Below are positions 1 to 7,082 of a stretch of DNA of 64,000 nt, one piece after another. The notes below the pieces were generated by a model. It saw only the letters and a program-made list of their open reading frames with translations. It was not told the DNA's origin and made no database searches. Within the stretch, counting starts at the first letter, position 1. The number at the start of each line of letters is the position of its first letter. Source of the DNA: CAYOUV01 sp963790075 (GTDB taxonomy: Bacteria; Chloroflexota; Anaerolineae; Anaerolineales; Villigracilaceae); contig CAWBNG010000004.1 of assembly GCA_963790075.1 (NCBI GenBank), forward strand, positions 248,001 to 312,000, written 5' to 3'. A program made the translations under genes and the position numbers.

Positions 1-790
1 GCACCAGCGCCACCAGATCAAAGGTGATCCAATTTAGCATGTAAAGTACTGTTGCAAAGCGGAAGGGGATGTTCGACCAGGCCACGCGCACCGTCTCCAG
101 GAAGGGCGTATCTTGCTCTTGCTGGATCTCCTCTTCTGAGCGTACGCGTTCCTTGACCACGAAGAAGATTAGCAGGAAAGGAAAGACTGCCAGTCCGCCG
201 AAGAGCGCCGCGACGACCATGTAACCCTGCTGCTGGGTCGCGCCGGAAGCCAGGACCGCGTCCACGATCGCAGGAGCAGCCACGGCCGTCACCAGAGACG
301 CGAAAAGGTTGAAAAACATGCGAAAGCCGGTCAGGCTGGTTCGCTCATCGTAATCAGGCGTGATTTCTGGTGTCAGCGAATAGTAGGGCACGCTGACGAA
401 GGTCTGCAGTGTGTCGCTCAGCATGAAAGCCACCGAAACGGTCACGGCCAGCGCGATCTGGTTCTGGAAGGGTGGGGCCCACCACAACATCAGGAAAGCC
501 AGCGCGAAGGGGATCGAAAAGAACAGCAGGAACGGGCGGCGACGGCCCCAGCGTGTGCGTACCCTGTCGCTGATCGTGCCGACGATTGGATCGTTGACCG
601 CGTCCCAGATGATGCCGACCAGCGCGGCCACCGAGGCGATGCGCGGTTCCAGCCCGACCACGTCGGTCAGAAAGATGGCATAAAAGATCTGGCGCAGGGT
701 GCCGAAGCTGGCCAGGCTCCAGTCACCGGTCCCATAGGCCAGTTTGAGCCATAGCGAAAGGTGGCCTTCTCTGGCAGTTTGCTTCTGCAT
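1..790 (-). CDS. MFS transporter, glycoside-pentoside-hexuronide:cation symporter type (3' end cut by window edge)
   Basis: An open leftward frame starts at the ATG at 788-790 (protein begins MQKQTAREGHLSLWLKLAYG) and runs off the left edge, giving about 263 residues of a family that is usually 440-500. The loop NDPIVGTISDRVRTRWGRRR after the second membrane segment is the hallmark of the GPH sugar:cation symporters. Alternating hydrophobic segments fit an inner-membrane transporter. A GGAG ribosome-binding site lies just upstream. The substrate cannot be read from the sequence; family members take up oligosaccharides or glycosides with H+ or Na+. It is divergent from the gene at 912. Confidence 0.85.
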   Translation of the reverse strand, partial: MQKQTAREGHLSLWLKLAYGTGDWSLASFGTLRQIFYAIFLTDVVGLEPRIASVAALVGIIWDAVNDPIVGTISDRVRTRWGRRRPFLLFFSIPFALAFLMLWWAPPFQNQIALAVTVSVAFMLSDTLQTFVSVPYYSLTPEITPDYDERTSLTGFRMFFNLFASLVTAVAAPAIVDAVLASGATQQQGYMVVAALFGGLAVFPFLLIFFVVKERVRSEEEIQQEQDTPFLETVRVAWSNIPFRFATVLYMLNWITFDLVALV

Positions 791-911
791 TGCATACTCC
801 TTTGGCGAGGGTTGTCAACTTTGCTGCATTGGGTATAACAAATCTAACACCGATAACTGCAAATCACCTCGCCAAGCAACAGGCAATAGGTTTTCACGTT
901 ACAATATCCGC

Positions 912-2150
912 ATGTCCTCCCTGGCAGATAAACTCAAAGCTTTGGGCGTCAAACTCGGGACCTCCGAGTTAAGCCCCCCCAAGGTCAGGCACGGCACTCC
1001 GATCGAGAAGATTTTGGAGGGGCAATTCCAAACCACGCCGCGTGGCGAGGCCTTCGTGGTCGAACAGCAACATCCGATGGAGTACCGCCACGGGATTTTC
1101 CCGATTCGCCTGGAGTCGCCGCTGGAGGTGGTCGCGGCTTGGGCGCAGGACGCGCGTCTCGCAAGCTTCGATCCGGCTTCCTTTATCTTCCTGGATACCG
1201 AGACCAGCGGACTGTCTGGCGGGACTGGGACGTACGCCTTCATGGTAGGTGCGGGACGCTTCGAAACGACCGAGCAGGGTGAACGCTTCCACTTGCGGCA
1301 GTTCTTCATGCGCGATCCAGCTGAGGAACCGGCTATGTTGGAGGCTCTGGCTGAATTCCTGGCCCCGGCCCGGGCATTGGTGACCTATAACGGCAAAGCC
1401 TTCGATCTGCCATTGTTGCGTACGCGCTACATCCTGCATAACATCCCGCTGCCTTTCGAAAATTATGCCCACGTGGACCTGCTGCCGCTGGCGCGTCGCT
1501 TGTGGCGCGACCGTCTGCCCAGCCGCACCCTGAAGTATATCGAAGAGAACGTGATGCTGGCTCCGCGCACCAGCGAGGAAGTGCCCGGTTACGAAATTCC
1601 CTGGCTGTACTTTGACTACCTGCGCAGCGGGGATGCCACGCCGCTCAGGGGCGTTTTCTACCATAACGCAATGGACATCCTGGCCTTGGCGGCTTTGCTC
1701 AATCACACAGCCGGGCTGCTGTCCGATCCGCTTAACGGGCAGGTCGAGCACGGACTTGACCTGGTGGCGATCGCAAAATTATATGAAGACCTGAGCCGCT
1801 GGGATCAGGCGGCGCGCATCTATGAGCGCGGGCTGGAGATGGAACTCGACCAAAACGACTTTGCCCAGGCGGCGCACAGGCTTTCGATCCTGCATAAACG
1901 CCGCGGCGATCTGGACCAGGCCGTCCGCTGGTGGGAGCAGGCCGCCGCCGAAGGACACATCTACGCCCATGTGGAACTGGCCAAGTACTACGAGCACCGC
2001 CAAAAGGATTACGCCAAAGCCCTGCGCTGGACGCGGGCTGCGCTGGCGCATGTTAATGAAACAGACTTTCCACCCTACGCCAGGCAATACTGGCTGGAGG
2101 AGCTGGAACACAGAGCATCCCGGCTGGAAAGAAAGTATGCAAAGGAATAA
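912..2150 (+). CDS. Ribonuclease H-like (YprB-type) exonuclease domain protein with TPR-like C-terminus
   Basis: The protein has 412 residues from ATG 912 (MSSLADKLKAL). The open frame extends further upstream, but that part has no protein-like composition, so 912 is preferred. The N-terminal half carries a DEDD-type nuclease core: LDTETSGLSGGTG with D95 and E97, YNGKAFDLPLLRTRY with D165, and HNAMDILALAAL with D255. The C-terminal part (about 285-412) has helical repeats such as LYEDLSRWDQAARIYERGL, typical of TPRs. This architecture matches the YprB family of predicted RNase H-fold exonucleases, which is poorly characterised; the nucleic-acid substrate is unknown. It stands alone, followed 70 bp later by a CPBP protease gene. 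Confidence 0.8.
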   Translation: MSSLADKLKALGVKLGTSELSPPKVRHGTPIEKILEGQFQTTPRGEAFVVEQQHPMEYRHGIFPIRLESPLEVVAAWAQDARLASFDPASFIFLDTETSGLSGGTGTYAFMVGAGRFETTEQGERFHLRQFFMRDPAEEPAMLEALAEFLAPARALVTYNGKAFDLPLLRTRYILHNIPLPFENYAHVDLLPLARRLWRDRLPSRTLKYIEENVMLAPRTSEEVPGYEIPWLYFDYLRSGDATPLRGVFYHNAMDILALAALLNHTAGLLSDPLNGQVEHGLDLVAIAKLYEDLSRWDQAARIYERGLEMELDQNDFAQAAHRLSILHKRRGDLDQAVRWWEQAAAEGHIYAHVELAKYYEHRQKDYAKALRWTRAALAHVNETDFPPYARQYWLEELEHRASRLERKYAKE

Positions 2151-2220
2151 TTAATTATGTTTGGCGTGCTTGCTGCACTTGGTACGCATCAACATATTAT
2201 ATGAAAGGTTGTAAACGTAG

Positions 2221-3027
2221 ATGGATTTAACTCGCGCTCTTGGAAGTATTTTGCTGTCGCTTGTGCTGACCGTGGTAGGTTTTGCCCTGGCTGTAGTTGC
2301 CATGCGCCGCGTTGGTTACGACCAGAAGACTGGTAAGGTGAGCTCTCGCTCGGCCGCTCCGCTGGTGGTCGGGCTGCTCATGAACTTGCTGATCCTGGCG
2401 GGGACGCTGGCGATCTACGCCTTCGTCGCGCGACGCCCGTTGGGGGCGATGGGCTTTCAGTTCGACGGGAGCGATCTGGCATTTTCGATTTTGATCCTGT
2501 TTGTCACCAGCCTGCTGGCTTATCTGATCGTTCGGCGCCAACGTTTCGCTACTGCGCAATCCACAACCGAGGCGTCTCCAGCAGGCGCATCAACCCAGCC
2601 TGGCCTGCAAGCGATGTTGATCGCTACCTTGTTTGCGGCTGCTCTGCAAGAGGAGGTCCTTTACCGCGGCATGCTGGTCACGCTGCTCTGGCCGTATGGC
2701 TTGCTGGTCGCGCTGCTTGTCTCAAGCCTGTTGTTCACACTGGTCCACTTCGTAACCAGCAAGGTCGCCTGGCAGCAAGCCGTCAACTGGTTTGTAGGCG
2801 GATTGACACTCTTCGCTGTTTATGTCTTCAGCGGTTCGGTCTGGGTGGCTGCGCTGGTTCATCTGGCGCGTAATCTGGCCAACAGCTTCATCCTGACCGA
2901 TACGCCCGGCGTCTCATTCATCAAACCCCGAACACCTCTGTCCGAGAAAACCAAATTGGTCTACTATACGCTGCTCTCACTGATCGTTATACTCCTGGCT
3001 TTGTTCTGGTATGCTTCCCTGGCTTAA
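2221..3027 (+). CDS. CPBP family intramembrane glutamic endopeptidase (Abi/CAAX protease-like)
   Basis: A 268-residue polytopic membrane protein. The diagnostic CPBP motif 1 is present as QEEVLYRGML (E144, E145, R149), followed by motif 2 FTLVHF (H176) and motif 3 VHLARNLANS (H214, N218). These are the catalytic residues of the Rce1/CPBP fold. Hydrophobic segments cover most of the rest. Family members process membrane-associated or prenylated substrates, or bacteriocin-immunity and stress-related proteins; no substrate can be inferred here. The neighbours (nuclease, rhodanese) do not form an obvious pathway with it. Confidence 0.85.
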   Translation: MDLTRALGSILLSLVLTVVGFALAVVAMRRVGYDQKTGKVSSRSAAPLVVGLLMNLLILAGTLAIYAFVARRPLGAMGFQFDGSDLAFSILILFVTSLLAYLIVRRQRFATAQSTTEASPAGASTQPGLQAMLIATLFAAALQEEVLYRGMLVTLLWPYGLLVALLVSSLLFTLVHFVTSKVAWQQAVNWFVGGLTLFAVYVFSGSVWVAALVHLARNLANSFILTDTPGVSFIKPRTPLSEKTKLVYYTLLSLIVILLALFWYASLA

Positions 3028-3088
3028 ATCTGGAACTATTTGTTCCAATTCGCATCTAAAAATGATCCGAATACTAGGAAAGTAAGTT

Positions 3089-3559
3089 ATGCCTAAAAAA
3101 TCGACCCACCGCAGTAAGAGGAGTAAGCGCAAGCGCAATCCTGTCGCAAGCTTCTTTCGTAAACCGCTGGTGCAGCTCGGCATCATTGTTATCGCAGCCC
3201 TGGCGATCTTTCTGATCGTGACCGGCGGTAACCGGCCTGCAATACAATCGGCTGAGGTAAGTGCCGACCAAGCTTACCAGTTGTATCAGCAAGGCGCCTT
3301 GGTGCTGGACGTACGCAACCAGCAGGAGTGGACCCAGTCCCATATCCCCAACGCTGTCCTGATCCCTCTGGAGGAGCTACCCCAGCGTCTCGACCAACTA
3401 CCGCACAACCGCCAGATCATCGTGGTTTGTCGTACTGGGGTTCGCAGCCGGACTGGGCGCGACATCTTGCTGCAGGCCGGCTTTGAGAATGTCACCTGTT
3501 TGTACGGCGGCATAACTGCCTGGCAAGCAGCGGGATTTCCGACTGTGAGCGGACCTTGA
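3089..3559 (+). CDS. Membrane-anchored rhodanese-like protein
   Basis: 156 residues. A lysine/arginine-rich start (MPKKSTHRSKRSKRKRN) is followed by one hydrophobic segment (about 31-46), then a single rhodanese domain. The active-site loop VVCRTGVRSRTG carries Cys114, the sulfur-carrying residue of sulfurtransferases, and ALVLDVRNQQEW is the usual CH2A-type motif. The domain should face outward from the membrane given the positive N-terminus. Family members move sulfane sulfur or sense oxidants; the acceptor is unknown. The start is preceded by AGGAAAG. The gene is followed by the strong promoter of the Fur-type regulator. Confidence 0.85.
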   Translation: MPKKSTHRSKRSKRKRNPVASFFRKPLVQLGIIVIAALAIFLIVTGGNRPAIQSAEVSADQAYQLYQQGALVLDVRNQQEWTQSHIPNAVLIPLEELPQRLDQLPHNRQIIVVCRTGVRSRTGRDILLQAGFENVTCLYGGITAWQAAGFPTVSGP

Positions 3560-3644
3560 GCTATTCTCTGCCACGCTTTGGTTTCGATCCGGCCCTTTCG
3601 TTCTCGTAAGCGGAAGGACTGCTCGACTAATGCGGTTCGCGTCC

Positions 3645-3672
3645 TTGACAAATGGCAGAGTGATACTATAAT
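3645..3672 (+). promoter_or_regulatory. Consensus sigma70-type promoter of the Fur/Zur regulator gene
   Basis: TTGACA at 3645-3650 and TATAAT at 3667-3672 are perfect consensus hexamers with a 16-bp spacer. Transcription should start near 3679, only some 17 bases before the ATG at 3696. The downstream operator overlaps the -10 box, so bound repressor would block polymerase. Confidence 0.8.
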
Positions 3673-3689
3673 TGAAAATCATTTTCAAT
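3671..3689. promoter_or_regulatory. Fur/Zur-type operator, perfect 19-bp palindrome
   Basis: ATTGAAAATCATTTTCAAT is a perfect 9-1-9 inverted repeat, of the general form of Fur-family boxes. It overlaps the -10 hexamer and the expected transcription start of the gene at 3696, which indicates autorepression by the encoded Fur-family protein. A related site with the same TGAAA-N5-TTTCA spacing precedes the znuA-like gene at 4389-4403. Confidence 0.8.
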
Positions 3690-3695
3690 AAGCTT

Positions 3696-4136
3696 ATGTC
3701 CTCGAATACTTGGCTTGATCAACTCCGCGAAAACGGCTACCGCCTAACCGAATCTCGGCGCGCGGTGGTAGAGGTGGTTGCCGCTACTGAACGGGCGCTG
3801 ACCCCGGTCGAGGTTTTCGATGCGGCTCGCAGCCGGTATCCCGCTCTCGGGCTGGTGACGGTCTACCGCACCCTGGAAAAATTGGAGCAATTAGGATTAG
3901 TGCAGCGGGTGCACCAGGAAAATGGATGTAACGCCTATCTGACTCATGCGCGTGGGCACCAGCACCTGATTATCTGTAAGACCTGCGGGCGAGCCGAGTA
4001 TTTTTCGGGCGATGATATCAGCAGCCTGATCCAGCGAGTCAGTCAGCAGCATGGCTTCACTGTCAAGGATCACTGGCTGCAGTTGAGTGGGTTGTGTCCC
4101 GACTGCCAAAAATTGGGGGACGAAGGAGATGATTGA
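3696..4136 (+). CDS. Fur family metal-dependent repressor, probably Zur-like
   Basis: 146 residues from ATG 3696. A TTG at 3672 would also be in frame but lies inside the operator, so it is rejected. The N-terminus has the winged-helix region (NGYRLTESRRAVVEVVAA, then LVTVYRTLEKLEQLGLVQRV, the DNA-recognition helix region). The C-terminus has the metal and dimer region: ARGHQHLIICKTCG and LSGLCPDC, two CxxC pairs forming the structural zinc site. Location directly upstream of a ZnuABC-type importer, with matching operators, points to zinc (Zur) rather than iron. Mn- or Fe-sensing members look similar, so the metal is an inference. Confidence 0.85.
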   Translation: MSSNTWLDQLRENGYRLTESRRAVVEVVAATERALTPVEVFDAARSRYPALGLVTVYRTLEKLEQLGLVQRVHQENGCNAYLTHARGHQHLIICKTCGRAEYFSGDDISSLIQRVSQQHGFTVKDHWLQLSGLCPDCQKLGDEGDD

Positions 4137-4137
4137 C

Positions 4138-4338
4138 ATGTGCGCGTTCTGTGCATCGGTTCCGGTCGTGGCGGCTCTGGGGGTTTCCATGCAGGCCAAA
4201 CAACGCGCCCGGCAGGCATCTTCTGCTCAAGCGGGGCAGGGCAGGCCGGTCGAGCTCCCAATCAAGCAGATCACCCTGGTGACGGTCGGTGCCTTAGTGG
4301 TAGGGTCAGCCATCACCCATAGCCGGATGAATTTCTAG
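4138..4338 (+). CDS. Small CxxC protein with C-terminal hydrophobic segment, unknown function
   Basis: 66 residues, beginning MCAFCASVPVVAALGVSM. The ATG lies 1 bp after the stop of the Fur-type gene, and GAAGGAGA 8 bp upstream is a good ribosome-binding site within the end of that gene; an ATG at 4129 in the same frame is possible. The protein has a CxxC at residues 2-5, a hydrophobic stretch, a basic middle (KQRARQ), and a second hydrophobic stretch (ITLVTVGALVVGSAIT) near the end. Tight coupling to the regulator suggests a role in the same metal response, for example as a small membrane metal-binding partner. I do not recognise a family. Confidence 0.6.
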   Translation: MCAFCASVPVVAALGVSMQAKQRARQASSAQAGQGRPVELPIKQITLVTVGALVVGSAITHSRMNF

Positions 4339-4386
4339 CGTCATCAAGCGGGACGTTTCGGTATCCTGCCTTCTTTGTGGCCTTTT

Positions 4387-4405
4387 ATTGAAACAGAATT
4401 TCATT
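4387..4405. promoter_or_regulatory. Second Fur/Zur-type operator, upstream of znuA-like gene
   Basis: ATTGAAACAGAATTTCATT matches the perfect box at 3671-3689 at 14 of 19 positions and keeps the TGAAA-N5-TTTCA half-site spacing (4389-4403). It lies 19 bp before the znuA start codon and just ahead of its GGAGGG ribosome-binding site. A regulator bound here should control the importer operon. Confidence 0.65.
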
Positions 4406-4423
4406 TTCATGTACGGAGGGAAA

Positions 4424-5362
4424 ATGACACATAAAATTTCTTTTCGCTTGGTAGGGTTTGTAATATCGGCTAGCTTACTGCTCTCTGCCTGCGGTGCACA
4501 AGCTGGTACGACAACCACCACAGGAACCCTTAAGGTGGTCGCCACCACCACCATGGTCGGGGACGTGGTCCGGCAGGTGGGCGGCCAGTCCATCCAACTG
4601 ACTGTCCTGCTGCCGGTGGGGGCTGATCCGCATGAGTACGACCCGCGCCCGCAGGACATCGCCGCCGTGGCTGACGCGCAGCTGGTCTTCGCCAGCGGGG
4701 CCGGGCTGGAGGCCTTCCTCCAGCCGCTGATCGACAACGCCGGTGGCCAGGCTCAGGTGGTGCAGGTCTCAGACGGCATCCAGTTGCTGGCTTTCGCCGA
4801 TGAATATCAGGGGATTGCGACCGAAGAAGGCCTGAGCACTGACCCGCACACCTGGCTGGATCCCAACAATGTCATCGTCTGGACGCAGAATATCGCCGCG
4901 GCCCTGATCCAGGCCGATCCGGTCCATGCCGACCAGTATGCTGCCAATGCCGCGGCTTATACCCAACAATTAATGGACTTGGACAGCTGGATCCGCCAGC
5001 AGGTGGGGCAAATCCCGCCTGCGCACCGCAAGCTAGTAACCGACCACGCCGAGTTCGGTTATTTCGCCAAACAATACGGCTTAGACCTGACTGGCACGAT
5101 CGTTGCTTCATTTACTACTGGCGCCTCGCCCTCGGCCCAGGAAATGGCCAAACTGGAGGATTCGATCCGCTCATACGGAGTGCCGGCCGTGTTCGTCAGT
5201 ACCACCGTCAACCCGAACCTGGCGGACCAGGTGGCGCAGGATACCGGCATCAAAGTCGTGCAGGTCTACGTTGGCTCGCTGAGCACGGCGGATGGCCCGG
5301 CCGATTTGTATCTGAATCTGATGCGATATAATGTCTCAGCATTTGTGAATGCCTTGAAATAA
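4424..5362 (+). CDS. Metal (zinc) ABC transporter substrate-binding lipoprotein, ZnuA/TroA family
   Basis: 312 residues from ATG 4424, which has GGAGGG at 4415-4420. The signal peptide ends in LLLSAC (lipidated Cys23), anchoring the protein on the outer face of the membrane. Cluster A-1 family landmarks are present: VVATTTMVGDVVRQVGG, GADPHEYDPRPQD (first metal His), DPHTWLDPNNV (second His), and TDHAEFGYFAKQYGL (third His with F). There is no long His-rich loop. It binds the metal and hands it to the permease encoded at 6199. It is the first gene of the importer operon; the metal is inferred to be Zn from the regulator context, with Mn as the alternative. Confidence 0.88.
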   Translation: MTHKISFRLVGFVISASLLLSACGAQAGTTTTTGTLKVVATTTMVGDVVRQVGGQSIQLTVLLPVGADPHEYDPRPQDIAAVADAQLVFASGAGLEAFLQPLIDNAGGQAQVVQVSDGIQLLAFADEYQGIATEEGLSTDPHTWLDPNNVIVWTQNIAAALIQADPVHADQYAANAAAYTQQLMDLDSWIRQQVGQIPPAHRKLVTDHAEFGYFAKQYGLDLTGTIVASFTTGASPSAQEMAKLEDSIRSYGVPAVFVSTTVNPNLADQVAQDTGIKVVQVYVGSLSTADGPADLYLNLMRYNVSAFVNALK

Positions 5363-5387
5363 ATTCGAACTCAAGCTAAGGTCCGGC

Positions 5388-6218
5388 ATGTACCCCCACT
5401 ATCATCATCAACAAGATAAACCGATCCTGGACGTCCAAAAAGTCAGCGTGCGCTACAACGGGCACCTGGCTCTGGAAGACGTGAGCTTTCAACTGCACGT
5501 CGGCGAACGCATAGCGGTGGTCGGACCGAATGGAGCCGGCAAGAGCACGCTCTTCAAGGTCGTCGCAGGCGTCATGCCACCGACCTCCGGTACGGTTACC
5601 GTCTATGGGTCGGACCCGGACGTGCACGTTTGCATCGCCTACGTCCCCCAGCGCAGCCAGGTGGATTGGAGCTTCCCGGTTACGGTTGCGGATGTGGTTA
5701 TGATGGGCCGCATCGCCAAGCTGGGGATTGGCGGCTGGCCGCGCAAACGCGACTGGGATATCGTCCATGCAGCGCTCGAGACGGTCGATTTGAACGATCT
5801 GGCCAAACGCCAGATCCGCCAGCTTTCCGGAGGGCAGCAGCAGCGTATGTTCATCGCCCGCGCGCTGGCCCAGGAAGCCGAGTTGATGCTGATGGACGAG
5901 CCGCTAAGCGGCCTGGACGTCCCCTCACAAGAAGGCATTTTGTCCCTGTTGGACAGGCTTCAGGAACAAAATGTGACCGTCATGGTTGCCACGCATGACC
6001 TGGAACAGGCCACGCAGCACTTCGACCGCATCATGCTGCTCAACCATACCCTGCTGGGATTTGGCAAGGCGGAGGATGTCCTGGCGCCTGAGCGCCTGCT
6101 CGAAGCCTACGGCGGACGCTTGCGCGTGGTTTCCCCGGACGGGAAGGTCCTGGCGCTGGGCGATGAGGGGTGCTGTGACGAGGGGGAGGAGCCCAAGCAT
6201 GCTCACCTGGCTGGTTGA
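5388..6218 (+). CDS. Metal (zinc) ABC transporter ATP-binding protein, ZnuC-like
   Basis: 276 residues. The nucleotide-binding domain has Walker A GPNGAGKST, signature LSGGQQQRM, Walker B ELMLMDEP and the switch histidine in MVATHDLEQ. The N-terminus starts MYPHYHHQQDK, a His-rich tag-like run that is unusual for ZnuC proteins and may bind metal. It energises import with the binding protein at 4424 and the permease at 6199. It starts 25 bp after the binding-protein gene, and its last 20 bp overlap the permease gene, which implies translational coupling. Confidence 0.9.
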   Translation: MYPHYHHQQDKPILDVQKVSVRYNGHLALEDVSFQLHVGERIAVVGPNGAGKSTLFKVVAGVMPPTSGTVTVYGSDPDVHVCIAYVPQRSQVDWSFPVTVADVVMMGRIAKLGIGGWPRKRDWDIVHAALETVDLNDLAKRQIRQLSGGQQQRMFIARALAQEAELMLMDEPLSGLDVPSQEGILSLLDRLQEQNVTVMVATHDLEQATQHFDRIMLLNHTLLGFGKAEDVLAPERLLEAYGGRLRVVSPDGKVLALGDEGCCDEGEEPKHAHLAG

Positions 6219-7050
6219 ACCGCTGCAATACGCCTTCATGGTGCGCGGCTTGATCGCCGCTGTGTTGGTTGGGATCGTCTGCGCTGTGGTCGGGACCTAC
6301 GTCGTCCTGCGCGGCATGGCCTTTTTTGGTGACGCCCTGGCGCACACCATCCTGCCGGGCATCGCCCTGGGTTACCTGGTCAGCGGCGGGGCGCGTGAAT
6401 CGCTTTTCTGGTGGGCGCTGGTTACGGCTGTCATCGCTGCGCTTGGCATCGGCGCCATCAGCAAGAGCGCGCAGATCAAAGAGGACACCGCCATCGGCAT
6501 CATCTTCGCCGGCATGTTCGCGCTGGGCATCGCCCTGATCTCAACCGTTCGCAGCTATGCCGTCGACTTGAGTCATTTCCTGTTCGGCGACGTCCTGGGC
6601 GTCTCGTCCCAAAGCCTATGGCTGACTGCCGTCTTTGGCGGATTGGTGCTGCTGCTGATCTTTATCTTTTACAAGGAATTCCTGACCTTATCCTTCGATC
6701 CCATCCTGGCCGTTACACTCAGACTCCCGGTTGGTCTGCTCAACAACCTGCTGCTGAGCTTGATGGCTGTGACCATCGCTGTCTCGCTGCAAACCGTCGG
6801 CGTGGCGCTGATGGTCGCCATGCTGGTTACGCCGGCCGCGACGGCTTATCTGCTCACCTATCGCCTGCCGGTCATGATGGCCCTGGCGGCGCTCTTCGCT
6901 TCGCTTTCGGGCGTGATCGGGCTGTACCTCTCGTATTACATCAGCATCGCGTCCGGAGCCGCCATTGTGCTGACTGCCACCGCCTTGTTCCTGCTGGTCT
7001 TCCTGTTCAACCCCAGGCAGGGGGTCTTGTGGAGATCGGCCAACAGATAA
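6199..7050 (+). CDS. Metal (zinc) ABC transporter permease, ZnuB/ABC-3 family
   Basis: 283 residues from ATG 6199 (MLTWLVEPLQYAFMVRGL), inside the 3' end of the ATPase gene, with GGGGGAGGAG 7 bp upstream. The highly hydrophobic protein carries the ABC-3 family signatures VLRGMAFFGDALAHTILPGIALG near the N-terminus (the transport-path helix region) and VALMVAMLVTPAATAYLLT toward the C-terminus, with 8-9 predicted membrane segments. It forms the channel of the importer. Only 32 bp separate its stop from the first M1 peptidase gene, so the peptidases may be cotranscribed. Confidence 0.9.
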   Translation: MLTWLVEPLQYAFMVRGLIAAVLVGIVCAVVGTYVVLRGMAFFGDALAHTILPGIALGYLVSGGARESLFWWALVTAVIAALGIGAISKSAQIKEDTAIGIIFAGMFALGIALISTVRSYAVDLSHFLFGDVLGVSSQSLWLTAVFGGLVLLLIFIFYKEFLTLSFDPILAVTLRLPVGLLNNLLLSLMAVTIAVSLQTVGVALMVAMLVTPAATAYLLTYRLPVMMALAALFASLSGVIGLYLSYYISIASGAAIVLTATALFLLVFLFNPRQGVLWRSANR

Positions 7051-7082
7051 GCTCGAATAAATCGCAACCAAGGATACGGATT

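Noticed and set aside
899..1751. Long minus-strand frames opposite the RNase H-like gene
   Set aside because: They are antisense shadows of a high-GC gene, without family motifs or start signals.
3672..3695. TTG start for the Fur-type regulator
   Set aside because: It lies within the -10 box and the operator; ATG 3696 is compatible with the promoter position.
4388..4423. Upstream TTG start for the znuA-like gene
   Set aside because: It lies in the second operator and would add non-signal residues ahead of a normal lipoprotein signal peptide; ATG 4424 has the GGAGGG site.
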